Shown: positions 25,519 to 36,396, counted from the stretch's first letter. The stretch is 64,000 nt of DNA from Dyella sp. A6 (GCF_036320485.1 NZ_CP132911.1:2108001-2172000); one strand, 5' to 3'. A program made the numbers and translations. The notes: generated by a model from the sequence alone, not told the origin.

Positions 25519-26748
25519 ATGTCGCGCATGGCTATTACACCTCCATCCCGCAAGACCCCGTCGCGCACGACGTTCCCGATCGAAGTCCGGGGTTCCGCCC
25601 GGTTGCCGTTGGGCATGTCCGCCGCACAGTTCCTGCGCGATTACTGGCAGAAGCGACCGCTGCTGATCCGCAACGCCTTCCCCGGTTTCGTGCCGCCGAT
25701 CGCACCCGAAGACCTGGCCGGCCTGGCCTGCGAGGACGGCGTGCTGGCCCGGCTGATCCGTCACGACGAAAAGCGCGACCGCTGGCAGGTCAAGAGCGGC
25801 CCGCTGAGCGAGGCCGACTTCGCCACCACCGGCGATGCCGACTGGACCCTGCTGGTGCAGGACGTGGACAAATGGGATGCCGACGTGGCAGCCCTGCTCG
25901 ATTCATTCGCCTTCCTGCCCAGCTGGCGCGTGGACGACATCATGATCTCCTACGCCGAGCCCGGCGGTGGCGTCGGCGCACACGTCGACCAGTACGACGT
26001 GTTCCTGCTGCAGGGCATCGGCCAGCGGCACTGGGCCATCGACACCGATCCGCAGGCGCCCAAGGCCTTCCGCCCCGACGTCGAGCTCAAGCAACTGGTG
26101 CATTTCGACCCGGACCACGAGTGGCTGCTGGAACCGGGCGACATGCTGTACCTGCCGCCTGGCGTACCGCATGACGGCATCGCCATCGGTGGCCCGTGCA
26201 TGACCCTTTCCGTCGGCATGCGCGCGCCATCGCAGGCCGAGCTGACCGGCGACCTGGCCGACTACCTGGCCGAGCGACTCGACGAAGACCAGCGCTATAC
26301 CGACCCGGACCTGGCCCCGGCCAAGACCCGGGGCGAAATCGACCGCGCCGCCCTTGCACGCCTGCGGACAACCCTGCCCATGGCCGCCGGCCTGGACGAT
26401 GCCACCCTGCGCGACTGGTTCGGCCGCTTCATCACCCGCTATCGCAACGCACAGACGCCTGCACCACCGAACCGCCCCCTGAGCGCGGCCGGACTGCTGA
26501 AGAAACTGCAGGGCGGCGCGGAATTGCTGCACCACCCCTGGTCGCGCATGGCCTGGGCACGCGACCGCAAGACGGCCGTGCTGTTCGCCAACGGACAGGT
26601 CTGGCCGACCACGCCCGAACTGGCAGGTCAGCTGTGCGCACGCGACAGCTTCGTCCCCGCACTGCCGCTGCCCGAGGCCGACCTGGATCTCCTGCTGTCG
26701 CTGGTGAATGCCGGCCATCTGGTCCCGCACAAGCCACGCCGTCGATGA
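25519..26748 (+). CDS. roxA: Ribosomal protein uL16 arginine hydroxylase (RoxA/YcfD-like JmjC oxygenase)
   Basis: 409 residues (406 if the second ATG at 25528 is used). It is a 2-oxoglutarate/Fe(II) oxygenase of the ROX family: FLRDYWQKRPLLIRNAFPGF at the start, then the iron-binding HVDQYD (His155, Asp157) and the third ligand His218 in GVPHDGI, followed by a winged-helix C-terminal region. Known members hydroxylate an arginine of ribosomal protein L16 in the cytoplasm. A TACAAT lies just before 25528 with no ribosome-binding site, so leaderless initiation at 25528 is possible. Its stop overlaps the next gene (ATGA). Confidence 0.93.
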   Translation: MSRMAITPPSRKTPSRTTFPIEVRGSARLPLGMSAAQFLRDYWQKRPLLIRNAFPGFVPPIAPEDLAGLACEDGVLARLIRHDEKRDRWQVKSGPLSEADFATTGDADWTLLVQDVDKWDADVAALLDSFAFLPSWRVDDIMISYAEPGGGVGAHVDQYDVFLLQGIGQRHWAIDTDPQAPKAFRPDVELKQLVHFDPDHEWLLEPGDMLYLPPGVPHDGIAIGGPCMTLSVGMRAPSQAELTGDLADYLAERLDEDQRYTDPDLAPAKTRGEIDRAALARLRTTLPMAAGLDDATLRDWFGRFITRYRNAQTPAPPNRPLSAAGLLKKLQGGAELLHHPWSRMAWARDRKTAVLFANGQVWPTTPELAGQLCARDSFVPALPLPEADLDLLLSLVNAGHLVPHKPRRR

Positions 26749-27254
26749 GCGCAACCGACTCGGATGCCAACACCGAACGCTCGACCACGCTGGATGGCCG
26801 CGATGCCGTCGCGGCAGCCCGGTTGCAGTTGCTGGTCGACACCCGGCGTCAGCTGCTGATCCACGTTCCCGCGCTGACGCCGGAGATCTTCGGCAGCCCG
26901 GCCGAACTCGACGAGCTGCGCCGCATCGCAACCAGCGGCCGCGGCGCGGAAATCCGCCTGCTGCTGCACGACACCGCCACAGCCATCCGCGACGATCACC
27001 GCCTGATCGGGCTGGCCCAGCGCCTGCCGAGCGTCCTGCAGATACGCACTCCGGTGGAAGACACCGATCGCGCCTGTGCCTCGGCCTGGCTGCTCGGCGA
27101 CGCAGGCGGCTACCTGTTTCTGCCCGACGCGCGCCAGCCACAGGGGCGCTGTTCCCGCAGCGACCGGCCCGGCCAGATTCCGCTGCGCCAGCAGTTCGAC
27201 GGCATGTGGGAACGCTCCGTGCGCGCCCGCGAGCTGCAAGCAATTGACCTGTAA
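26745..27254 (+). CDS. Conserved protein of unknown function (DUF7931-like), coupled to roxA
   Basis: 169 residues, soluble. The ATG at 26745 overlaps the roxA stop codon, giving translational coupling. The sequence has a phospholipase-D-like alpha/beta rhythm: LLVDTRRQLLIHVPALTPEIFGSP, EIRLLLHDTATAIRDDHRLIGLAQRLPS, then CASAWLLGDAGGYLFLPD and a C-terminal helix (QFDGMWERSVRARELQ). No HKD motif or other catalytic signature is seen. I recognise it only as a family found next to RoxA-type genes in Xanthomonadales. A role linked to ribosome or translation control is inferred from the coupling. Confidence 0.65.
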   Translation: MSATDSDANTERSTTLDGRDAVAAARLQLLVDTRRQLLIHVPALTPEIFGSPAELDELRRIATSGRGAEIRLLLHDTATAIRDDHRLIGLAQRLPSVLQIRTPVEDTDRACASAWLLGDAGGYLFLPDARQPQGRCSRSDRPGQIPLRQQFDGMWERSVRARELQAIDL

Positions 27255-27383
27255 GCTCATTCCCGCCTAAATGGTCGGACAGACCCGTCGCTGCGGGACG
27301 ATTCGACCGTCTCCCGCCTGAATCGGAACGCCGCAGACTCATTCGACGATCGCACGGGTTGTCGCGTCGCAGCAGCCACAGGC

Positions 27384-27389
27384 TATAAT
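27384..27389 (+). promoter_or_regulatory. Consensus -10 box of the probable sucA promoter
   Basis: A perfect TATAAT lies 75 bp upstream of the sucA GTG, in a region free of genes. The best -35 candidate is TTGTCG at 27359-27364, at a long 19-bp spacing, so activation by an additional factor or a weaker -35 contact is possible. Confidence 0.55.
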
Positions 27390-27463
27390 TAACGGGATTT
27401 TTCGCCAGCGGGCCGAACTCCCCATCCGGCCGCTGCAAGACTCCCTTCCCTGCCGGTGGTGAC

Positions 27464-30301
27464 GTGAGCACAAATCTGATTCGCGAGTTCTTCGAGTCCT
27501 CCCAACTCGCTGGCGGTAACGCCGATTACGTCGAATCCCTCTATGACGCTTGGCTGGCCGATCCCGCATCGGTCCCCGCCGAGTGGAGCCGCTACTTCGA
27601 GACCTTCAAGGGCCGCGAGTCGGGAGATGTCTCCCATACCGCGGCCATCGCGCGTATAGAGGCCGCACAAAAGCAACGCAAAGGCTTGGCCGTGCCGGTC
27701 AGCGACGAGCATGCGCGCAAGCAGGCCGGTGTGCTGCGCCTGCTGACGGCGTATCGCTCGCGCGGGCATCTCGGCGCCGACCTTGATCCGCTGGGTCTGG
27801 TCGAGCGCCTGCCGCCGCCCGACCTGGGCCTGCCGTTCCATGGCCTGGCCGAGTCCGACCTCAACACCGAGTTCGACTGCGGCACCTATGCCGGCGGTGG
27901 CCAGCGCCTGAAGCTGAGCGAATTGTGGTCGCGCCTGAAGAAGGTGTACACCGGCACCATCGGTGCCGAGTTCATGCACATCAGCGACCACGCCCAGCGC
28001 AACTGGATCTACAGCCGGCTGGAGCAGGCCAATGGCAGCGCCGGTTTGGACGCCGCGGGCAAGAAGCGGGTGCTGGCCGAACTGACCGCGGCCGACGGCC
28101 TGGAGCGCTACCTGCATACCAAGTATGTCGGCCAGAAGCGCTTCTCGCTGGAAGGCGGCGACAGCCTGATCCCGTTGATCGACGACGTGGTGCGGGCAGC
28201 CGGCGACAACGGCATCAAGGAAGTGGTGATCGGCATGGCCCACCGCGGCCGCCTGAACGTGCTGGTCAACATTCTCGGCAAGCCGCCGAAGACCCTGTTC
28301 GACGAGTTCGAGGGCCGCTTCGAGCATCCCGACGACCCCGCGCACTCCGGCGACGTGAAGTACCACATGGGCTTCTCCGCCGACGTCAAGACGCCCGAAG
28401 GCGGCGTGCACGTGGCGCTGGCGTTCAACCCCTCGCACCTGGAAATCGTCAACCCGGTGGTGGCCGGCTCGGTGCATGCGCGCCAGGTCCGTCGTCGCGA
28501 CAGCGAGCGCCAGCAGTCGCTGGCCGTACTGGTGCATGGCGATGCCGCGCTGGCCGGTCAGGGCGTGAACATGGAACTGTTCCAGATGTCGCAGGCGCGC
28601 GGTTTCAAGATCGGCGGCACCGTGCACATCGTGGTGAACAACCAGGTGGGCTTCACCACCTCCAATCCGCAGGACGCGCGTTCCACCAAGTACTGCACCG
28701 ACCTGGCCAAGATGGTCAACGCGCCGGTCTTCCACGTGAACGGCGACGACCCGGAAGCGGTGATCGAGGTCACCCGCCTGGCCTATGCGTTCCGCAAGAC
28801 CTTCCGCAAGGACGTGGTGATCGACCTGGTCTGCTACCGCCGCCACGGCCACAACGAGGCGGACGAGCCGTCGGCCACCCAGCCGGTGATGTACCAGGTC
28901 ATCAAGAAGCGCCCGCCGGCCCGCGAACTCTACGCGCAGCAGTTAGTGAAGGAAGGCGTGATCGCCGAGGGCGATGGCCAGAAGCTGTTCGACGAATACC
29001 GCGCGCGCCTCGAGGCCGGCAAGCCGATGACCGAGCTGAGCACGGTGCCGGCGAACAACGACATCCACATCGACTGGACGCCGTTCCTCAAGGGCAAGCT
29101 GTCGGACAAGGCCGATACCGGCGTGCCGAAGAAGAAGCTGGTGGAGCTGGCCAACAAGCTGCTCGACCTGCCCGGCGACCTGACCCTGCAGTCGCGCGTG
29201 GCGAAGATCTACGACGACCGCCGCAAGATGGCCGCCGGCGAGCAGCCGGGTGACTGGGGCTTCGCCGAGAACCTGGCCTACGCCACCCTGATCGATGGCG
29301 GCAGCAACCTGCGCCTGGTCGGCCAGGACTCGGGACGCGGTACCTTCTTCCACCGTCACGCGGTGCTGCACGACCAGAAGGATGGCCACACCTACATGCC
29401 GCTGGCGACCCTGCGCGACGGCGCCGACGTCGAGGTGATCGACTCGCTGCTCAGCGAAGAGGCGGTGATGGCCTTCGAATACGGCCACGCAACCACCGAC
29501 CCCGATACGCTGAACATCTGGGAAGGCCAGTTCGGCGACTTCGCCAACGGTGCGCAGGTGGTGATCGACCAGTTCATCAGCTCGGGCGAAGCCAAGTGGA
29601 ATCGCCTGTGCGGCCTGGCGCTGTTCCTGCCGCACGGCTACGAGGGCCAGGGTCCTGAGCACTCCTCCGCCCGCCTGGAACGCTTCCTGCAGCTGTGCGC
29701 ACTGGACAACATGCAGGTCTGCGTGCCGACCACTCCGGCGCAGGCTTTCCACATGATCCGTCGCCAGATGGTGCGCAAGACGCGCAAGCCGCTGATCGTG
29801 ATGACGCCGAAGTCGCTGCTGCGCCACAAGCTGGCCGTGTCGTCGCTGGACGAACTGTCCAAGGGCGGCTTCCAGCTGGTGATCGGCGAGCATCGCGAAC
29901 TGGCCGCGAAGAAGGTCAAGCGCGTGGTGCTGTGTTCGGGCAAGGTCTACTACGACCTGCTCGAGGCCGCCGAAAAGGGCGAGATCAACGATGTCGCCGT
30001 CGTGCGCGTCGAGCAGCTCTACCCGTTCCCGCGCCAGGAAGTCAGCGCCGAACTGGAGAAGTATCCTTCCGCCAAGGAAGTGATCTGGTGCCAGGAAGAG
30101 CCGATGAACCAGGGCGCATGGTTCCAGATCCGTCATCACCTGCAGGCCTGCATCGGCAGCAAGCAAAGTCTGTCCTACGCGGGACGCGCACGCTCGCCGG
30201 CCCCGGCCGCAGGCCATCTCAACACCCACAACGCCGAACAGACGGCGCTCGTCGAACAGGCGCTGGTTGCGCCGATCGGCACCGACCACTCCGCGGAGTA
30301 A
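27464..30301 (+). CDS. sucA: 2-oxoglutarate dehydrogenase E1 component
   Basis: 945 residues beginning at a GTG. SucA is the ThDP-dependent E1 of the 2-oxoglutarate dehydrogenase complex, decarboxylating 2-oxoglutarate and transferring the succinyl group to the lipoyl arm of SucB. Features: the N-terminal segment LIREFFESSQLAGGNADYVESLYDAWL that binds E2, DSLIPLIDDVV, GMAHRGRLNVLVNILGK, the ThDP region GFTTSNPQDARSTKYCTD and the transketolase-like domain with VGQDSGRGTFFHRHAVLHDQ. Length is near the E. coli protein (933). It starts the sucA-sucB-lpd operon; sucB follows by 7 bp. The Shine-Dalgarno before the GTG is weak. Confidence 0.98.
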   Translation: MSTNLIREFFESSQLAGGNADYVESLYDAWLADPASVPAEWSRYFETFKGRESGDVSHTAAIARIEAAQKQRKGLAVPVSDEHARKQAGVLRLLTAYRSRGHLGADLDPLGLVERLPPPDLGLPFHGLAESDLNTEFDCGTYAGGGQRLKLSELWSRLKKVYTGTIGAEFMHISDHAQRNWIYSRLEQANGSAGLDAAGKKRVLAELTAADGLERYLHTKYVGQKRFSLEGGDSLIPLIDDVVRAAGDNGIKEVVIGMAHRGRLNVLVNILGKPPKTLFDEFEGRFEHPDDPAHSGDVKYHMGFSADVKTPEGGVHVALAFNPSHLEIVNPVVAGSVHARQVRRRDSERQQSLAVLVHGDAALAGQGVNMELFQMSQARGFKIGGTVHIVVNNQVGFTTSNPQDARSTKYCTDLAKMVNAPVFHVNGDDPEAVIEVTRLAYAFRKTFRKDVVIDLVCYRRHGHNEADEPSATQPVMYQVIKKRPPARELYAQQLVKEGVIAEGDGQKLFDEYRARLEAGKPMTELSTVPANNDIHIDWTPFLKGKLSDKADTGVPKKKLVELANKLLDLPGDLTLQSRVAKIYDDRRKMAAGEQPGDWGFAENLAYATLIDGGSNLRLVGQDSGRGTFFHRHAVLHDQKDGHTYMPLATLRDGADVEVIDSLLSEEAVMAFEYGHATTDPDTLNIWEGQFGDFANGAQVVIDQFISSGEAKWNRLCGLALFLPHGYEGQGPEHSSARLERFLQLCALDNMQVCVPTTPAQAFHMIRRQMVRKTRKPLIVMTPKSLLRHKLAVSSLDELSKGGFQLVIGEHRELAAKKVKRVVLCSGKVYYDLLEAAEKGEINDVAVVRVEQLYPFPRQEVSAELEKYPSAKEVIWCQEEPMNQGAWFQIRHHLQACIGSKQSLSYAGRARSPAPAAGHLNTHNAEQTALVEQALVAPIGTDHSAE

Positions 30302-30308
30302 GACAAGC

Positions 30309-31508
30309 ATGTCCACCGAAGTCAAAGTCCCTGTCCTGCCCGAGTCCGTCTCCGACGCCACCATCGCCACCTGGTACAAGAAGGTCGGCGAGGCGGTGAA
30401 GCGCGACGAGAACCTGGTCGATCTCGAAACCGACAAGGTGGTGCTGGAAGTGCCCGCACCGGTCGACGGCGTCATCAAGGAGATCCGCCAGGAGACCGGT
30501 GCCACGGTGAACAGCCAGGAAGTGATCGCGATCATCGAGGAAGGCGCCGTCGCCGCAGCTCCCGCTCCCGCCGCAGCCCCGGCCGCGCAGGACGCGCCGA
30601 AGGCCGCCGCTCCGGCGCCGGCCGCTGCCAAGTCGGCTGCAGGCGTGGACGAGCTGTCCCCCGCCGGTCGCCGGGTGGCCACCGAGGAACACATCGACCC
30701 GGCCAAGGTCGCCGGCACCGGCCGTGACGGCCGCGTGACCAAGGAAGACCTGGTCAACTACGGCAAGGGCGGTGCTGCCGCACCGGCCGCCGTGCCGACT
30801 CCGGGCGCGCGTCCGGAAGAGCGCGTGGCGATGACCCGCATGCGCACCCGCATCGCCGAGCGCCTGATGCAGTCGAAGAACTCGATCGCGATGCTCACCT
30901 CCTTCAACGAGGTGAACCTCGCCGAGGTGGTGAAGATGCGCAAGTCGCTGGGCGAGCAGTTCCAGAAGACCCACGGCATCAAGCTGGGCTTCATGAGCTT
31001 CTTCGTGAAGGCCACCGCCGAAGCGCTGAAGCGTCATCCGATCATCAATGCCTCGGTCGACGGCAACGACATCATCTACCACGGCTACCAGGACATCTCG
31101 ATCGCCGTGTCCACCGAAAAGGGCCTGGTGACGCCGGTGCTGCGCGACGTGCAGGACATGAGCTTCGCCGACATCGAGCAGGGCATCGCCAACTACGCCA
31201 AGAAGGCGCGCGACGGCAAGCTCTCGCTGGACGACCTGCAGGGCGGCACCTTCACCATCACCAACGGCGGCACCTTCGGTTCGCTGCTGTCCACGCCGAT
31301 CGTGAACCCACCGCAGAGCGCGATCCTCGGCATGCACACGATCAAGGAGCGCGCCATCGTCGAGAACGGCCAATTGATCGCCGCGCCGATGATGTACATC
31401 GCGATCTCCTACGATCACCGCATCATCGACGGCAAGGATGCGGTGCTGTTCCTGGTCGACATCAAGGATCAGCTGGAGAATCCGCAGCGCATGCTGCTCG
31501 GCTTGTGA
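30309..31508 (+). CDS. sucB: 2-oxoglutarate dehydrogenase E2, dihydrolipoyl succinyltransferase
   Basis: 399 residues: a lipoyl domain (about 1-77, lipoyl-lysine Lys43 in ETDKVVLE), an Ala/Pro-rich flexible linker, the peripheral-subunit-binding domain (LSPAGRRVATEEHIDPAKV, about 118-136), a second linker, and the acyltransferase domain ending with SYDHRIIDGKDAV, which holds the catalytic His and Asp. It passes succinyl groups to CoA. It is co-transcribed with sucA. The 135-bp gap to lpd contains an inverted repeat. Length and domain order match the family. Confidence 0.98.
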   Translation: MSTEVKVPVLPESVSDATIATWYKKVGEAVKRDENLVDLETDKVVLEVPAPVDGVIKEIRQETGATVNSQEVIAIIEEGAVAAAPAPAAAPAAQDAPKAAAPAPAAAKSAAGVDELSPAGRRVATEEHIDPAKVAGTGRDGRVTKEDLVNYGKGGAAAPAAVPTPGARPEERVAMTRMRTRIAERLMQSKNSIAMLTSFNEVNLAEVVKMRKSLGEQFQKTHGIKLGFMSFFVKATAEALKRHPIINASVDGNDIIYHGYQDISIAVSTEKGLVTPVLRDVQDMSFADIEQGIANYAKKARDGKLSLDDLQGGTFTITNGGTFGSLLSTPIVNPPQSAILGMHTIKERAIVENGQLIAAPMMYIAISYDHRIIDGKDAVLFLVDIKDQLENPQRMLLGL

Positions 31509-31535
31509 GCACCCGCTCACAAACCAAATAGGTAA

Positions 31536-33068
<1,533 letters not shown>

Positions 33069-33091
33069 GCGCCCTCCGGACCGGTCGTCAG

Positions 33092-33128
33092 CGGCCCGCT
33101 CGTGGCAACATGGGCGGGCCGTTTGATT
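33092..33128 (+). terminator. Terminator of the sucA-sucB-lpd operon
   Basis: An 8-bp GC stem (33092-33099 with 33114-33121) with a 14-base loop is followed by TTTGATTT, 24 bp after the lpd stop codon. Confidence 0.65.
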
Positions 33129-33198
33129 TCAGCCGCGGGTTCCGATCCGTCGCTCGCCCACTTTGACCTCTCCCCCATCCCAGCCCACTTCCCGCCCT

Positions 33199-33795
33199 AT
33201 GCCCCAGCCCAATGCCCTTTGCGTCTACTGCGGCTCCAGCAGCGGCCAGCATCCCGAGTATGCCGAGCAGGCCCGCCGTTTCGGTGCCGAGATGGCACGC
33301 CGCGGCATCACCCTGGTCTACGGCGGCGGCAACGTGGGCCTGATGGGTATCGTGGCCGACGCGGTGCTCGCGGGTGGCGGCAAGGTCACCGGCGTGATTC
33401 CGCGCCAGCTGGTCGAGCGCGAAGTCGCGCATGCAGGCCTCAGCGAACTGGTGGTGGTCGACACCATGCACCAGCGCAAGACCCGCATGTTCGAACTGTC
33501 GGACGCCTTCGTCGCCCTGCCCGGCGGCTTCGGCACCATGGACGAAATGTTCGAGATGCTGACCTGGGCGCAGCTTGGCCTGCACCGCTATCCATGCGCC
33601 TTTCTCGACGTGCGCGACTACTACCGCGACCTGCGCGGGATGATGGATCACATGGTCGGCGAACATTTCGTGCGCGCGGAACAACGCGAGAGCATCTGGT
33701 TCGGCGACGACATGAATGCGTTGTTCGACTGGATGCAGCACTACCAGGGTAGTTACCAGCCCAAATGGATCGACCGCGACAGCGTCGAAGCCTGA
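33199..33795 (+). CDS. LOG-family TIGR00730 Rossmann-fold protein (cytokinin-riboside-monophosphate phosphoribohydrolase family)
   Basis: 198 residues from the ATG at 33199; an in-frame TTG at 33163 is less likely. It contains CVYCGSSSG near the N-terminus, GITLVYGGGNVGLMG, HQRKTRMFELSDAFVALPGGFGT and the diagnostic PGGxGTxxE (PGGFGTMDE). Members hydrolyse nucleoside-5'-monophosphate N-glycosidic bonds (cytokinin precursors or other NMPs). In bacteria without cytokinins the physiological substrate is debated. It is followed by acuI after 20 bp and is probably co-transcribed with it. Confidence 0.92.
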   Translation: MPQPNALCVYCGSSSGQHPEYAEQARRFGAEMARRGITLVYGGGNVGLMGIVADAVLAGGGKVTGVIPRQLVEREVAHAGLSELVVVDTMHQRKTRMFELSDAFVALPGGFGTMDEMFEMLTWAQLGLHRYPCAFLDVRDYYRDLRGMMDHMVGEHFVRAEQRESIWFGDDMNALFDWMQHYQGSYQPKWIDRDSVEA

Positions 33796-33815
33796 ACCGC
33801 ATTACCGGAGTTGCC

Positions 33816-34811
33816 ATGACCCGCTTTCGCGCCCTGCGTATCCACAACGACGATGCCGGTTACCGCGCATCCATCGAGGAAATGGACACCGGCGAGCTCA
33901 GCCCTGGCGAAGTGCTGGTACGGGTCGCCTGGTCGTCGGTGAACTTCAAGGACGCGCTTGCAGGCACCGGCAAGGGCCGGATCCTGCGCCGCCACCCGCT
34001 GAATGGCGGCATCGACCTGGCCGGCCACGTGATCGCTTCGACAGACCCGGCCTTCAAGGAGGGCGATGCCGTGCTGTGCACCGGCAGTGACCTGTCCGAA
34101 ACGCGCGATGGCGGTTATGCGGAGTACGCACGGCTCGATGCCCGCTGGGCGATTCCCCTGCCGTCCGGGCTGGACCTGCGCGAGAGCATGATCCTGGGCA
34201 CCGCCGGCTTCACCGCCGCACTGGCCCTGCTGCACATGCAGGACAACCGGCAGACGCCTGAGCTTGGCCCGATCGCAGTGACTGGCGCCAGCGGCGGCGT
34301 CGGTATGCTGGCGATCGACATCTTCAGCCGCGCCGGCTACACAGTGCATGCCATCAGCGGCAAGGCCGACCACTTCGATTTCCTGAAGTCGCTGGGCGCC
34401 GCCGAATGCATCGACCGGCACCAGTTGGCCTTCAGCGGCAAGCCGATGGATTCGGCGCGTTTCGGCGGCGCGCTGGACAACGTGGGCGGCGCCATGCTCG
34501 CCGGTCTATTGCCGCTGATCGCGCCTTACGGCAATGTGGCCATCTGCGGCAACGCCGGCGGCATTGCCTTCGAAAGTACCGTCATGCCTTTCATCATTCG
34601 CGGCGTGAACCTGCTCGGCGTGGCATCGGCCGGCACGGCCCGCGATCAGCGTGAACGGGTATGGGAGCACCTGGCCGGGGCATGGAAGCCCGGCCATCTG
34701 GACCGTATCGCCACGCAGGAAGCAACACTCGACGGGCTGCCCGAGGTGTTCGAGCGCATGCTGGCCGGAAAGTCATTCGGCCGTACGCTGGTACGCATCG
34801 CGGGTAGCTGA
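33816..34811 (+). CDS. acuI: Acrylyl-CoA reductase-type oxidoreductase (AcuI/YhdH, MDR superfamily)
   Basis: 331 residues from the ATG at 33816, with CCGGAG upstream. It is a zinc-free medium-chain reductase: VNFKDALAGTGKGRI near residue 40, then NADP-binding VTGASGGVGMLAIDIF and the C-terminal IRGVNLLGVASAGTARDQR typical of YhdH/AcuI. The characterised activity is NADPH-dependent reduction of acrylyl-CoA to propionyl-CoA, a detoxification step. Length (about 325-335) fits. The neighbouring genes do not specify a pathway here. Confidence 0.93.
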   Translation: MTRFRALRIHNDDAGYRASIEEMDTGELSPGEVLVRVAWSSVNFKDALAGTGKGRILRRHPLNGGIDLAGHVIASTDPAFKEGDAVLCTGSDLSETRDGGYAEYARLDARWAIPLPSGLDLRESMILGTAGFTAALALLHMQDNRQTPELGPIAVTGASGGVGMLAIDIFSRAGYTVHAISGKADHFDFLKSLGAAECIDRHQLAFSGKPMDSARFGGALDNVGGAMLAGLLPLIAPYGNVAICGNAGGIAFESTVMPFIIRGVNLLGVASAGTARDQRERVWEHLAGAWKPGHLDRIATQEATLDGLPEVFERMLAGKSFGRTLVRIAGS

Positions 34812-34821
34812 AAACATACGC

Positions 34822-34850
34822 TTGGAAGGGCCGCTCCGGCGGCATAGAAT
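34822..34850 (+). promoter_or_regulatory. Sigma-70-type promoter of the PilH-like gene
   Basis: TTGGAA (34822-34827) and TAGAAT (34845-34850) are separated by 17 bp, with 4/6 and 5/6 consensus matches. The promoter lies in the 69-bp gap after acuI, giving the response regulator its own transcript with a ~25-base leader including AAGGGG. Confidence 0.65.
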
Positions 34851-34880
34851 CCACTGAATCAACAAGGGGACAACCACCTT

Positions 34881-35246
34881 ATGGCACGCATTCTGATCGT
34901 CGACGATTCGCCGTCGCAGCTCCTGGGCCTGAAGCGCATCGTCGAAAAGCTCGGCCATGAGACCTTGACCGCCGAAGACGGTGCCGCTGGCGTGGAAGTC
35001 GCCAAGCGCGAGCTACCGGACCTGATCCTGATGGACGTGGTCATGCCCAACCTCAATGGTTTTCAGGCCACCCGCACCATCAACAAGGACCCGTCCACCT
35101 CGCACATCCCTGTCGTCCTGGTCACCACCAAGGACCAGGAAACGGACAAGGTCTGGGGCATGCGCCAGGGCGCCAAGGCCTACGTGACCAAACCGATCAA
35201 GGAAGACGAACTGGTCGCTACGCTAAAGGACCTGCTGCCGTCCTGA
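34881..35246 (+). CDS. Single-domain response regulator, PilH-like
   Basis: 121 residues, a receiver domain alone. The acidic pair is Asp8/Asp9 (LIVDDS), the phospho-acceptor is Asp52 in LILMDVVMPNLNG, the switch Thr is in VLVTTKD and the conserved Lys104 lies in YVTKP. It resembles PilH of the Chp/Pil chemosensory system that controls twitching motility, where a stand-alone receiver acts as a phosphate sink or shuttles to partner proteins. Here it is not next to pilG, pilI or pilJ genes, so the PilH identity is by similarity only. It has its own promoter and a strong bidirectional terminator. Confidence 0.9.
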   Translation: MARILIVDDSPSQLLGLKRIVEKLGHETLTAEDGAAGVEVAKRELPDLILMDVVMPNLNGFQATRTINKDPSTSHIPVVLVTTKDQETDKVWGMRQGAKAYVTKPIKEDELVATLKDLLPS

Positions 35247-35286
35247 AGCAGCTTCGTTCGAGATCTGCCTTATCAAGATACGCCTC

Positions 35287-35320
35287 AACAAAAACCCCGG
35301 CCGAGGCCGGGGTTTTTGTT
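35287..35320. terminator. Bidirectional intrinsic terminator
   Basis: A near-perfect inverted repeat, AACAAAAACCCCGG with CCGGGGTTTTTGTT around a 6-base centre, gives a GC stem followed by a run of five U on either strand. It terminates the PilH-like gene (plus strand) and the convergent cbpA transcript (minus strand). Confidence 0.9.
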
Positions 35321-35347
35321 GGTCGGACTGCATCGATACGGCGTTTG

Positions 35348-36259
35348 CTAGCGGCGCGGATCGTAGCTGGGGAACGCCGTCTGCAGGGCCGCGTATGCAG
35401 CACGCTGCTGGTCGTTCTCGGCCTCTGGCGCACGTATCGACAGCTCCACCAGTTGATCGCCAGGTGTCGCTCCCGGCATGCCACGCCCCTTCAGCCGCAG
35501 CTTGCGCCCTGACTGCGAGCCCGCCGGGATGCGCAGGTCCACGGTGCCTGCCAGGGTCGGCACCGCCACCGTGGCGCCCAGTGCGGCCTCCCAGGGTGCA
35601 ATCGGCAGCACGTGCAACACGTTGCGACCGTCGAGTTTGAAGCGGGCGCTGTCGCGAATACCGACTTCCAGTAGAAGATCGCCGTTGGAAGCACCGCCCG
35701 CCCCCGGATGTCCCTGCCCCGCCAGGCGGATCACCTGTCCCGACTGGATACCGGCCGGAATCTTCACTTCCAGCACACGCTCCCCACCGCTGCTGTCGTG
35801 CATGGCCAGCCGCGTGCGGCCGCCATCGAAGGCTGTCTGCAGGTCGATCTGCACCTGCGCCTGCACATCACGCCCGCGGCGGGCCCTGGCATGCCCCTGT
35901 GGGCCATGCGGGCTGCCAGCCGACGCGCGGCCGAACAGGCTTTCGAAGAAATCGCTGAAATCGCCGCCTTCGCCGAACTCGAAGCTCTGGCCCTGGCCTT
36001 GGCCCCAGTCAGGCGGCGGACGGAACTGTTCGCCACCGCGATAGCCTCCCGCACGCAGCTGGTCGTACGCACGGCGCTTCTCGGCATCCAGCAGCACCTC
36101 CTGCGCTTCGTTGGCCGCCTTGAACTTGTCTTCGGCACCCGCATCCTTGTTCTTGTCCGGATGGTACTTGCGCGCCATCTTGCGATAGGCCGTCTTGATC
36201 TCGGCCTCGCTGGCATCGGGCTTTACGCCAAGGATGTCGTAATAGTCTTTGAATTCCAC
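35348..36259 (-). CDS. cbpA: DnaJ-class co-chaperone CbpA
   Basis: 303 residues starting at a GTG (36259) with GGGAG upstream; a longer frame to 36304 adds non-homologous residues. The N-terminal J domain has [12 protein letters not shown] and the HPD motif (His33-Pro34-Asp35). A Gly/Phe-rich region follows, and there is no zinc finger, which separates CbpA from DnaJ. Two C-terminal substrate-binding domains contain [19 protein letters not shown] and [19 protein letters not shown]. It stimulates DnaK. It lies 137 bp downstream of the hsp20 gene on the same strand, so it may be co-transcribed under heat-shock control. Confidence 0.95.
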   Translation of the reverse strand: MEFKDYYDILGVKPDASEAEIKTAYRKMARKYHPDKNKDAGAEDKFKAANEAQEVLLDAEKRRAYDQLRAGGYRGGEQFRPPPDWGQGQGQSFEFGEGGDFSDFFESLFGRASAGSPHGPQGHARARRGRDVQAQVQIDLQTAFDGGRTRLAMHDSSGGERVLEVKIPAGIQSGQVIRLAGQGHPGAGGASNGDLLLEVGIRDSARFKLDGRNVLHVLPIAPWEAALGATVAVPTLAGTVDLRIPAGSQSGRKLRLKGRGMPGATPGDQLVELSIRAPEAENDQQRAAYAALQTAFPSYDPRR

Positions 36260-36396
36260 AGCCGCTCCCAGGCATGTCGGATCGCCAATCAACAGGCGGC
36301 CCACGACGGATCATTGCCCGCCGCAGGCCGCCCCCGCAACCGCCGTTCCCCTCCGCCCCGCAACGGATTATGGGTGGAAACGGCGTTCCCGGACGA

